Source: an uncultured Flavobacteriia bacterium
GTDB lineage: Bacteria > Bacteroidota > Bacteroidia > Flavobacteriales_D > Crocinitomicaceae
Reading direction: 5' to 3'
Assembly (NCBI GenBank): GCA_937975705.1
Contig: CALJTX010000008.1
Location: 1-5,234 of the forward strand
DNA length: 5,234 nt
The position numbers and the translations under genes are program-made. Under the pieces are notes generated by a model that did no database searches, was not told the origin of the DNA, and was given only the letters and a program-made list of their open reading frames with translations. Below are positions 1-5,234 of this stretch, one piece after another. Within the stretch, counting starts at the first letter, position 1, and each line of letters starts with the position of its first letter.

Positions 1-318
1 GGTTGAGGTCAAGGGGTTTTCGATGAAATCAAAAGCGCCTTTTTTGATGGCTCCAACGGCGGTTTCTACGGTGCCGTGGCCGGAAATCATGATGACAGGC
101 GTTTCAATACCCAAGGCCAAGATTTGATCGAGCAATTCGAGCCCATCCATTTGTGGCATTTTGATATCTGAAAAAAGCAAGTCGTAGGTATTTGCTTTTA
201 ATTTTTCAAGTGCTTGGGCGCCATTTTCGGCTTCGTCTACCATGCAGCCTTCGAATTCTAGGATTTCTCTGAGGGCCCTGCGGATGGCGCGTTCGTCGTC
301 TATGAGTAAAACTTGCAT
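1..318 (-). CDS. NtrC-type response regulator, receiver domain only (3' part cut by window edge)
   Basis: The visible 106 residues form almost one complete CheY-like receiver domain. Seen: the acidic pair D7-D8, phospho-acceptor D51 in SDIKMPQMDG, the switch Ser79 in MISGHGT, and the GAFDFI segment at 94-99 that precedes helix 5. The run ISGHGTVETAVGAIKKGAFDF is what I know from sigma-54-dependent (NtrC/Fis family) regulators of Bacteroidota, so an AAA+ ATPase and a helix-turn-helix domain are expected beyond the left edge; that part is inference. Such proteins are phosphorylated by a partner histidine kinase and activate RpoN promoters; no kinase gene is in view. Oddity: the near-invariant Lys of the E-K-P motif is Asn101 (codon at 16-18). 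The ATG is 4 bases after the pcm stop, so co-transcription and translational coupling with pcm are likely. Confidence 0.88.
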   Translation of the reverse strand, partial: MQVLLIDDERAIRRALREILEFEGCMVDEAENGAQALEKLKANTYDLLFSDIKMPQMDGLELLDQILALGIETPVIMISGHGTVETAVGAIKKGAFDFIENPLTST

Positions 319-322
319 ATAA

Positions 323-976
323 TTATTTGACAGTGCGTTCTAACATTGGAACGAATTTAAAAGTACCAAATTCTTCGGAGCTGTAGCTCGTTTCGCTTGT
401 TTTGTGAATGCAAAGCATCTTCTGCTCAGCTCCCTCCCCTACTGGAATGACCATAAGGCCACCCACTTTGAGTTGCTCGAGCAAAACGGCGGGTATTTCG
501 GGCGCCCCGCAGGTCACAAGAATGCGGTCGTAGGGGGCATACACACGATTGCCTTTGTAACCATCGCCAAAAGACAAATTGGCATTGAGTCTGAAGAAGT
601 CCAGCATTTGTTTGGCTTTGGTGTGCAAAGGCTGGTGGCGTTCAATGGAATAAACACGCGCACCCATTTGACAAAGTATGCAGGTCTGAAAACCAGAACC
701 CGTGCCAATTTCGAGCACTTTCATGCCTTTTTCGAGTTGCAAAAGTTCGGTCTGAAAAGCAACGGTATAAGGATGCGAGATGGTCTGGCCAGAGCCAATT
801 TGAAAAGCCATATTGGTATAGGCCTGCTCATCAAAGGCGAGGTCCAGGAAGAAATGGCGCGGTATGGCATCAAAAGCTGCTAAAATGCGCTGGTCTTGAA
901 TGCCCATTTTGGCCAATTCTTCAATGAGCAGCCGGCGACGGCCTTTGTGTTTAAATGTATCTTTGAGGTGTTGCAT
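323..976 (-). CDS. pcm: Protein-L-isoaspartate O-methyltransferase
   Basis: This cytoplasmic repair enzyme transfers a methyl group from S-adenosylmethionine to the abnormal carboxyl of isoaspartyl residues in aged proteins, starting their conversion back to aspartate. The 217 residues match the usual size of about 200-220. Seen in order: the substrate-side motif GSGQTISHPY (61-70), SAM-binding motif I VLEIGTGSGFQT (87-98; most relatives have Tyr where Phe96 stands), the acidic post-I segment YSIER (109-113), GDGYKG (138-143), motif II YDRILVTCGAPEIP (149-162), motif III GGLMVIPVG (172-180) and the C-terminal FVPMLE. The ATG at 976 lies 8 bases after the xth stop, and the TAA is 4 bases before the response-regulator ATG, so it sits inside a tight operon. 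No Shine-Dalgarno sequence is obvious. All key SAM-binding positions look intact. Confidence 0.96.
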   Translation of the reverse strand: MQHLKDTFKHKGRRRLLIEELAKMGIQDQRILAAFDAIPRHFFLDLAFDEQAYTNMAFQIGSGQTISHPYTVAFQTELLQLEKGMKVLEIGTGSGFQTCILCQMGARVYSIERHQPLHTKAKQMLDFFRLNANLSFGDGYKGNRVYAPYDRILVTCGAPEIPAVLLEQLKVGGLMVIPVGEGAEQKMLCIHKTSETSYSSEEFGTFKFVPMLERTVK

Positions 977-984
977 GAGCGGTG

Positions 985-1746
985 TTAAGCGATTACAACC
1001 CCTACAGGGCAGTGGTCAGAGCCAAAAACATCATTGAGGATAAACGCCTCTTGGACTTTTGGCATAAAAGCCGCGCTGACCAAGAAGTAATCGATGCGCC
1101 AGCCGACGTTTTTCTCGCGGGCGCCAGCTCTGTAGCTCCACCAAGAATACTTTACTTGCTCTGGATTGAGCGCTCTAAAGCTGTCCAGTAGTCCGGCGCC
1201 CACAAAGGCGTTCATGCCGTCGATTTCCGCCTGCATGTAGCCCGCAGCTTTGTTGTAATTTTCTTTTGGACGGGCCAAATCGATGGCCTGGTGCGCCACA
1301 TTGAAATCTCCACAGACCACAACAGGCTTGGTGGCCTCTAAATTTTTGAGGTAGCTCAAAAATGCGGCATCCCAGGTCTGGCGGTAATCGAGGCGCAGTA
1401 GTTCACTGCCCGAATTGGGCACGTAAACGGTAACGAGATAAAAGTTCGTGAATTCAGCACAAATGACGCGCCCTTCTGCATCGTGGTCTGGCAGGCCGAT
1501 ATCGTAAGTCACCGACAAGGGTGCTACTTTGGTGAGTATAGCCGTACCTGAATAGCCTTTTCTTTCTGCAGAATTGGCGTACACTTGGTAATCAGCAAGC
1601 GGAGCAACTGCAGCAGCCACTTGTTCTGGGGTTGCTTTGGTTTCTTGCAGACAAATGACATCTGGGGCTTGGGCCTGCATGTCGGCAATAAAGTTTTTGC
1701 CAACCACTGCGCGTATGCCGTTGACGTTAAACGAAAGGATTTTCAT
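985..1746 (-). CDS. xth: Exodeoxyribonuclease III / AP endonuclease (APE1-ExoA type)
   Basis: A metal-dependent nuclease of the endonuclease/exonuclease/phosphatase fold that cuts the DNA backbone 5' of abasic sites in base-excision repair and can trim 3' ends. The 253 residues match the family. All catalytic positions known from human APE1 can be placed: N7 in NVNGIR, E35 in LQETK, Y108 in YVPNSG, D147 and N149 in GDFNVAH, D219 in GWRIDYFLVS, and the D244-H245 pair in GSDHCPV. The NVNGIR, YVPNSG and SWWSYR signatures place it nearer APE1/ExoA than E. coli Xth, though annotation pipelines call both exodeoxyribonuclease III. It starts 24 bases after the porin stop, behind a possible promoter element at 1763-1770, and ends 8 bases before pcm. 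Nothing suggests loss of function. Confidence 0.96.
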   Translation of the reverse strand: MKILSFNVNGIRAVVGKNFIADMQAQAPDVICLQETKATPEQVAAAVAPLADYQVYANSAERKGYSGTAILTKVAPLSVTYDIGLPDHDAEGRVICAEFTNFYLVTVYVPNSGSELLRLDYRQTWDAAFLSYLKNLEATKPVVVCGDFNVAHQAIDLARPKENYNKAAGYMQAEIDGMNAFVGAGLLDSFRALNPEQVKYSWWSYRAGAREKNVGWRIDYFLVSAAFMPKVQEAFILNDVFGSDHCPVGVVIA

Positions 1747-1762
1747 GGACTGAGTTTAGCCC

Positions 1763-1770
1763 CAAAAATA
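1763..1770 (-). promoter_or_regulatory. Candidate Bacteroidota -7 element before xth
   Basis: Read on the minus strand this is TATTTTTG, a full match to the Bacteroidota -7 consensus TAnnTTTG. It lies 16 bases upstream of the xth ATG, in the only real gap of the minus-strand run apart from the right-hand divergent region. The nearest upstream TTG (-33 type) is only 15 bases from the element, shorter than the usual spacing of about 17-23, so the upstream half is weak. If used, it would give xth-pcm-regulator its own transcript with a leader of roughly 10 bases. The sequence is AT-rich and a chance match is possible. Confidence 0.35.
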
Positions 1771-1782
1771 CTAAAATTTTAG
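1771..1782. repeat. 12-bp perfect palindrome across the porin stop codon
   Basis: CTAAAATTTTAG is its own reverse complement. It encodes the last residues and the TAG stop of the porin gene and lies directly upstream of the candidate xth -7 element, inside its -33/-7 spacer. It has no loop and no following T-run, so it is not a terminator. It could be an operator-like site, or simply a by-product of the Leu-Lys-Phe-stop codons. Confidence 0.4.
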
Positions 1783-2823
1783 GCGCAAAAAGGTGTAAAA
1801 AACGGGGACAGAAGTGAGTTTGCTTCGAAAATATCGAAACTCCTGACCGACTTGTAATACGGGACCTATGTGCTGCATCCAACCCATTGAACCCGAACAC
1901 ATCACGTCGTGCTCGTAATTGAAAACAACTTCGTGTGGATCATAAAAAAATTCGAGCCGCGAAAACGCAGACAAATTGTTATTGACCGCATAGGCAACCT
2001 GCACATTTGCTTGTCCCCACCAACTTAAATTTGGGTCTCCGGTGCGTTGTTGAGCTCCCAAATAGCCGCAAGATTGCAGCGTCCAATCGTTGTGCTGATA
2101 GGCAAAATTGAGCTCTTGAAAAAAGCGCCAACGGTTGAGGCCAAGCTCGGGGGTGAGTTTACCAACAGGAGCTATGTCGCCATAAAAGTGACTCCAGTTC
2201 CATTTCCATTTTTTGAATTCCCATTGAAACAAAAGGCCCAAGCTTGGTCTAACGCCCGAAAATGAAAGGCGCTGCCACCCATTGGTTACAAAAAACTGCG
2301 ACTTGAAATTTGGTTTCCACTGCTGTGTCCAACGCAAGCCAGAAACATAATAAGGCACATATTCAGCCGTCAAACTACGCGAAGGCGCCAACTGATCAAC
2401 CCCACGGGGTGTTTCTTGGGTATACGGCGAACTAAATGTACCATATGCAATTGAGGTCTTTCCTTTCTCATATTGTAAATAAGATTCATATATAAACCTC
2501 CTCAAAGGAACTTCCAATTCATAATTGCGTTGCATGTAGGAACCGATGGCAGGCGAAAACTGGAATTTCAAGTGGTTTTTGGTGTAGGCCAATTCGATTT
2601 CGAGCAAATTGATATCGTAGCTGCCTATTTTGGAATGTGATACCATAAATGGCAAACTGGAAATCCCTTTTTTCGAGACGGCAGCATAGCCGTCGTAGGT
2701 GCCAGCCAATGAAAATTGTGCCTGCAGTTGGAGGGGAAGTAAAAAAGAAAGTACGCCAAGGCAACTTAGGACAATTAACTTGGTTTGCGAGCGCTTATTT
2801 AGGGTAGACTTTACCATTGCCAT
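1771..2823 (-). CDS. BBP2-family outer-membrane beta-barrel (porin-like) protein
   Basis: An exported outer-membrane barrel resembling the Bacteroidota BBP2 (OmpL-like, beta-barrel porin-2) family; substrate unknown. Seen: a basic N-terminus, hydrophobic residues 16-31 and a likely signal-peptidase I site after LQLQA (residue 35). The mature part alternates polar and aromatic residues as beta strands do and ends in FLRLKF, a Phe-terminated beta-signal for BAM insertion. Family-like stretches are the SHSKIGSYDINLLEIELAY region (62-80), the GSYMQRNYELE segment (94-104), IYESYLQ (111-117), SRSLTAEYVPYYVSGLRW (148-165) and NGWQRLSF (181-188). The length of 350 is normal for such barrels. The start overlaps the end of the GIN lipoprotein gene by 29 bases. 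A second in-frame ATG at 2817 (overlap 23) is equally possible, and either implies translational coupling. The family call rests on remembered motifs and was not run against Pfam PF07642. Confidence 0.8.
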   Translation of the reverse strand: MAMVKSTLNKRSQTKLIVLSCLGVLSFLLPLQLQAQFSLAGTYDGYAAVSKKGISSLPFMVSHSKIGSYDINLLEIELAYTKNHLKFQFSPAIGSYMQRNYELEVPLRRFIYESYLQYEKGKTSIAYGTFSSPYTQETPRGVDQLAPSRSLTAEYVPYYVSGLRWTQQWKPNFKSQFFVTNGWQRLSFSGVRPSLGLLFQWEFKKWKWNWSHFYGDIAPVGKLTPELGLNRWRFFQELNFAYQHNDWTLQSCGYLGAQQRTGDPNLSWWGQANVQVAYAVNNNLSAFSRLEFFYDPHEVVFNYEHDVMCSGSMGWMQHIGPVLQVGQEFRYFRSKLTSVPVFYTFLRLKF

Positions 2824-3529
2824 ATTCAGATTTCAAAAGGGAGAGCGGTGTGCCATAATAGTATAAATTGCCTTCTCCATATAGCTGCGCCTTGAGTTTG
2901 ATTTGATCGGCACGTAGCGCGCTAGAAAGCGGTGACTCGCTGCGAAAAGAGATGGAATCTTGCACCAAAAAGGATGGCGCTTCTAGCGCGGCTGAGCCAT
3001 CGAGCTCTACAAAAAGTGCAGCCGTCTGCCCAGAAAGCCTTAGGGTTTGCCAACCGTATTGATTGCGAATGCGCGTCTTTTGGGCGTCGATCTGTAAATT
3101 GACTGACCCCACCCCTTCTTTGAGAAATATGAGCAAGTCGGCAGCGATCCATTTGTTGCTCGTCCGGACGGCTTCACTGTTGTCTAGGTGCAATTCTTTC
3201 AAGCTTGTGAAATGCACGACTGCCTTCACGTCGCCGCGGCGGTACCTCAAAAAACCACAACGGTTCTCATTGCGTAGTTGCAGGGTGTCATTTTCGATTT
3301 TGGCACTCAGAAAAGATTGCAAATTGTTGCCAGCCAGCCACTCGACGTAATTGAGGGAGTCTTGAACCAGCACCACTTCAATGTGCGGGTAGATATGCAG
3401 GAAACTAAAAGCAGCCAACGGTAATTGTGTTTTTTCGATAGTGCCAGTACCCTTCCAACAACTGCGTTCAGGCGCTTTTTGACAAGCCCACAGAAGTAAA
3501 AATAGCGATATGTAGCTGAGGTAACGCAT
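2795..3529 (-). CDS. Head GIN domain (DUF2807) lipoprotein
   Basis: A probable lipoprotein of unknown role carrying the DUF2807 / 'putative auto-transporter adhesin, head GIN domain' fold, a repetitive beta structure common in Bacteroidota. I chose the ATG at 3529 over an in-frame ATG at 3577. It is 1 base after the previous stop and gives a compact lipoprotein signal, with hydrophobic residues 4-15 ending LLLWA before Cys16; Trp at -2 is an unusual but tolerable lipobox residue. The longer version would overlap the upstream gene by 47 bases and bury the signal. The mature part starts CWKGTG (24-29), then runs through HIEVVLVQDS, NDTLQLRNENRC (80-91) and a GEGNLYYYG (218-226) near the end. 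Cys24 and Cys91 sit where I recall cysteines in relatives and may form a disulfide. At 244 residues it has normal length. It is sandwiched between two barrel genes, suggesting an outer-membrane or surface location (inference). Confidence 0.85.
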   Translation of the reverse strand: MRYLSYISLFLLLWACQKAPERSCWKGTGTIEKTQLPLAAFSFLHIYPHIEVVLVQDSLNYVEWLAGNNLQSFLSAKIENDTLQLRNENRCGFLRYRRGDVKAVVHFTSLKELHLDNSEAVRTSNKWIAADLLIFLKEGVGSVNLQIDAQKTRIRNQYGWQTLRLSGQTAALFVELDGSAALEAPSFLVQDSISFRSESPLSSALRADQIKLKAQLYGEGNLYYYGTPLSLLKSEYGNGKVYPK

Positions 3530-3530
3530 C

Positions 3531-4583
3531 TTAAAAATGGTAGGCCAAGCCAAGTTCCATGTAGTCGGCTTTGGCATAATGGGTTTTGAGTGTCATCAAT
3601 GCCTCGAGCTGCTCGGTGAGCGCATAGCGGGTACCTAGGCGAATGTAAACAGATTCGTCGGGCTGTAGGACATCGCGCAGGTACACGCCTGCTCCATAAA
3701 TAAAATGCAAGCGGTCAAAAGACTGGACATATCCCAAGAAAAGCCCCAATTGCAATGGATCTAACTTTGCGGCCTGCGGATAACTCGGGTGCGACAACAA
3801 CCCCACCTTGTAAATCACATCTAAAGAAGCCTCCAAGCCGCCTTTCGTATTGAAATATTTGCGCGCAAAAATATTTCCGGCATATACGGGATAGCGCCCT
3901 ACACCCAAAGGCCGCATTTCTTTGGCGCTTGCGATGGCGGTTAGCCCAAAGGTGAGGTCCGGACGCGCGAGTTCTGTTTGTTTTTTTTCGGTCGACCGCG
4001 CGGCAAAAAAGCGCTGCACGCCCAAGGAAAGAAAGGGTACATTGATGCCGAGATTGGGCATTTGGTAGCTTGCATTGGAAAAATGCGTCATGTCGATACC
4101 GAAAGTGAGTGCGGTGTTGTTCCAACGCCAACTTTGTTTGAGTGCAAAGCACATGAGCGCATTGACCCGCGAGCCAATGGCGATATTTTCGGGATTGAGC
4201 ACAGGGTCAAAAGGCTTGTTGGTATAGCCCAAACCAGTAGCAAACTTGAAATCTAGGCGGTAACACTTGCGCTTAACAATTGGCAGTTCGACAAAACCAT
4301 ACAGTCCTAAAAAACGCCCAAGGATTTGGTTGTTGCCCACTGATCCAAAAAAAAGTGTGCCGCCCACTAAAGGCTGGCGATACGCTTGGTGCCACTGTTT
4401 GGCGGCTGCGGTCCGGTAAATGTAAGAGAATTCACTCGCAACAGCAGGTGCTTGGGGCAAGTGTTCCATGAGGTCGCGGTGGGCAAGTAAAAAACCTAGT
4501 TTCTGGCGATATTCAAACCCGGGTTGCGCAGCCATTTTGACACTCCAACCCAAGAAGCATAATAAAAAGTAAATCGGACGCAT
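3531..4583 (-). CDS. PagL-like / acyloxyacyl hydrolase family outer-membrane barrel
   Basis: An exported barrel resembling Bacteroidota proteins annotated as acyloxyacyl hydrolase or lipid A 3-O-deacylase (PagL-like, PF09411). PagL removes the 3-linked acyl chain of lipid A in the outer membrane. I start at the ATG at 4583; the frame extends 2 codons to a TTG at 4589, but that TTG lies in a promoter-like element. The N-terminus is a signal peptide with likely cleavage after KMAA (residue 19). The diagnostic stretch HFSNASYQMPNLGIN (167-181) matches PagL's H-x-S-N-A...P-N-x-G, giving His167 and Ser169 of the catalytic triad. The third residue, Glu 14 positions after the His in P. aeruginosa PagL, is Asn181 here. 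At 350 residues it is about twice the size of PagL, as in other Bacteroidota members, with extra strands ending MELGLAYHF. Activity on lipid A is therefore inferred, not shown. It is the first gene of the minus-strand run. Confidence 0.78.
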   Translation of the reverse strand: MRPIYFLLCFLGWSVKMAAQPGFEYRQKLGFLLAHRDLMEHLPQAPAVASEFSYIYRTAAAKQWHQAYRQPLVGGTLFFGSVGNNQILGRFLGLYGFVELPIVKRKCYRLDFKFATGLGYTNKPFDPVLNPENIAIGSRVNALMCFALKQSWRWNNTALTFGIDMTHFSNASYQMPNLGINVPFLSLGVQRFFAARSTEKKQTELARPDLTFGLTAIASAKEMRPLGVGRYPVYAGNIFARKYFNTKGGLEASLDVIYKVGLLSHPSYPQAAKLDPLQLGLFLGYVQSFDRLHFIYGAGVYLRDVLQPDESVYIRLGTRYALTEQLEALMTLKTHYAKADYMELGLAYHF

Positions 4584-4586
4584 GGT

Positions 4587-4594
4587 CAAATTTA
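4587..4594 (-). promoter_or_regulatory. Candidate -7 element for the PagL-like gene and its operon
   Basis: On the minus strand this reads TAAATTTG, matching TAnnTTTG exactly, and ends only 3 bases before the ATG at 4583. Transcription would start at or just inside the start codon, giving a leaderless or nearly leaderless message. A TTG lies 15 bases upstream of it, somewhat closer than the usual -33 spacing. Position in the divergent gap supports it; the very short spacing to the ATG argues for caution. Confidence 0.4.
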
Positions 4595-4616
4595 ATGAAA
4601 AGCTCGTTTCAACTGC

Positions 4617-4624
4617 TAACTTTG
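4617..4624 (+). promoter_or_regulatory. Candidate -7 element for mazG
   Basis: TAACTTTG matches the Bacteroidota TAnnTTTG consensus exactly and ends 4 bases before the mazG ATG. That would place the transcription start at about the A of the ATG, implying a leaderless transcript. No good TTG is visible at the expected -33 distance. It pairs with the oppositely oriented element at 4587-4594 in the same 45-base gap. Confidence 0.45.
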
Positions 4625-4628
4625 CATT

Positions 4629-5234
4629 ATGGACCCACGTTTACTCGCCTTTTCCCGCCTGCTCCAAATCATGGACGAACTCCGTGAGCAGTGCCCCTGG
4701 GATCAAAAACAAACTTTTGAAACCCTGCGCCAGCTCACCATTGAAGAAACCTACGAAATGGCCGATGCCATTACCGACAAAGACTACCCAAGTTTAGAGG
4801 GCGAACTCGGCGATTTATTTTTGCACCTCGTTTTTTACAGCAAAATTGGCGCCGAGCAAGGCTTGTTTGACGTCACGAGCGTCCTGAACAAAATTTGCGA
4901 TAAATTGGTATACCGCCACCCGCATATTTACGGAGATGCGGAGGCCAACGACGAAGAAACCGTAAAGGCCAACTGGGAAAAGCTCAAGCTCAAAGAAGGA
5001 AAAAAATCGGTGCTCGAGGGCGTGCCAGCTTCTTTGCCTGCACTCGTTAAAGCCACCCGCATTCAAGAAAAAGTGAAAGGAATTGGTTTTGAATTCGAAA
5101 AAGCCGAAGACGTCTGGGCCAAAGTTCAAGAAGAACTCACTGAACTCAAGGTAGAAATTGACCACAACACCGATCAAGTAGAGGCTGAATTTGGCGACGT
5201 CCTCTTTTCTTTGGTCAATTATGCGCGTTTTCTA
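4629..5234 (+). CDS. mazG: Nucleoside triphosphate pyrophosphohydrolase MazG (3' end cut by window edge)
   Basis: A cytoplasmic house-cleaning enzyme that hydrolyses (d)NTPs, including non-canonical ones, to monophosphate and pyrophosphate. 202 residues are present; the family is usually about 260, so some 60 C-terminal residues lie outside. Seen: CPWDQKQTFETL (22-33), the first MazG metal site with E39, E40, E43 and then E59 and D62 in GELGDLFLH, followed by KLVYRHPHIYG (92-102). The second MazG repeat has E168, E169, E172 and then E187 and D190 in AEFGDVLFSLVNYARFL. Both repeats keep their acidic residues. The ATG at 4629 gives the standard N-terminus; Met15 would cut into the first helix. 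No Shine-Dalgarno sequence is present, and a TAnnTTTG element ends 4 bases upstream. It is divergent from the PagL-like gene. No mazEF toxin pair is in view. Confidence 0.97.
   Translation, partial: MDPRLLAFSRLLQIMDELREQCPWDQKQTFETLRQLTIEETYEMADAITDKDYPSLEGELGDLFLHLVFYSKIGAEQGLFDVTSVLNKICDKLVYRHPHIYGDAEANDEETVKANWEKLKLKEGKKSVLEGVPASLPALVKATRIQEKVKGIGFEFEKAEDVWAKVQEELTELKVEIDHNTDQVEAEFGDVLFSLVNYARFL

Noticed and set aside
404..883. 159-codon plus-strand open frame opposite pcm
   Set aside because: It is fully antisense to a well-supported pcm gene, shows no recognisable motif, and is best explained as a codon shadow.
1771..1782. Intrinsic terminator at the end of the porin gene
   Set aside because: The palindrome is AT-only in its core, has no loop and no GC-rich stem or T-run, so it cannot act as a classical terminator.
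3530..3577. Longer N-terminus of the GIN lipoprotein starting at 3577
   Set aside because: It would overlap the upstream gene by 47 bases and place 16 extra residues before a perfectly positioned lipoprotein signal; the ATG at 3529 is preferred.
3978..4256. Plus-strand open frame opposite the PagL-like gene
   Set aside because: Antisense shadow of a gene with a clear family motif; no start signal or motif of its own.
4584..4589. TTG start two codons upstream of the PagL-like ATG
   Set aside because: A rare start codon that lies inside the candidate TAAATTTG element; the ATG at 4583 gives a normal signal peptide.
4815..5177. 120-codon minus-strand open frame opposite mazG
   Set aside because: Phe-rich translation is the typical mirror of Glu/Lys-rich coding (gaa/aaa read backwards); it lies entirely within mazG, which has both metal-site repeats.
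1..5234. Mobile elements, CRISPR arrays, tRNA genes or phage-defence genes
   Set aside because: No direct-repeat arrays, terminal inverted repeats, transposase motifs or tRNA-like cloverleaf signals were seen; coding sequence fills nearly the whole window. mazG here is the housekeeping two-repeat enzyme and is not next to a toxin-antitoxin pair.

Overview
The window reads as an ordinary chromosomal segment of a Bacteroidota bacterium. The support is a BBP2-type outer-membrane porin, a 'head GIN' (DUF2807) lipoprotein, a Bacteroidota-style PagL-like barrel, TAnnTTTG-type -7 promoter elements and the absence of clear Shine-Dalgarno sequences. I cannot name a genus; the base composition is not extreme and would fit, for example, a Saprospiria- or Chitinophagia-like lineage, but that is a guess.

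Layout. Six genes lie head to tail on the minus strand from 4583 down to the left edge, and one gene diverges on the plus strand at the right. In transcription order the minus-strand run is: a PagL/acyloxyacyl-hydrolase-like outer-membrane barrel (3531-4583), a GIN-domain lipoprotein (2795-3529, start corrected to sit 1 base after the previous stop), a BBP2 porin (1771-2823, overlapping the previous gene), an APE1/ExoA-type exodeoxyribonuclease III (xth, 985-1746), protein-L-isoaspartate O-methyltransferase (pcm, 323-976), and the receiver domain of an NtrC-type response regulator (1-318, cut by the window edge). Gaps are -29, 1, 4, 8 and 24 bases, so this could be one transcript or two (envelope trio, then repair/regulator trio). 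A candidate internal promoter lies just before xth. On the plus strand, mazG (4629-5234, cut by the right edge) diverges from the PagL-like gene across a 45-base gap. That gap holds a TAnnTTTG element for each direction, each only a few bases from its start codon.

How the genes fit together. The first three encode exported envelope proteins: two outer-membrane barrels ending in Phe and one lipoprotein between them. The next two are maintenance enzymes, one for abasic-site DNA repair and one for repair of aged proteins, and the divergent mazG is a nucleotide-pool house-cleaning enzyme. The response regulator would connect to an unseen sigma-54 regulon.

No gene is longer than about 300 bases from its neighbour. 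I see no RNA gene, mobile element, CRISPR array or convincing terminator. No clearly new system is visible. The points most worth a second look are Asn in place of the near-invariant receiver Lys in the response regulator, Asn in place of the PagL catalytic Glu in the barrel protein, and the divergent, possibly leaderless promoter pair.
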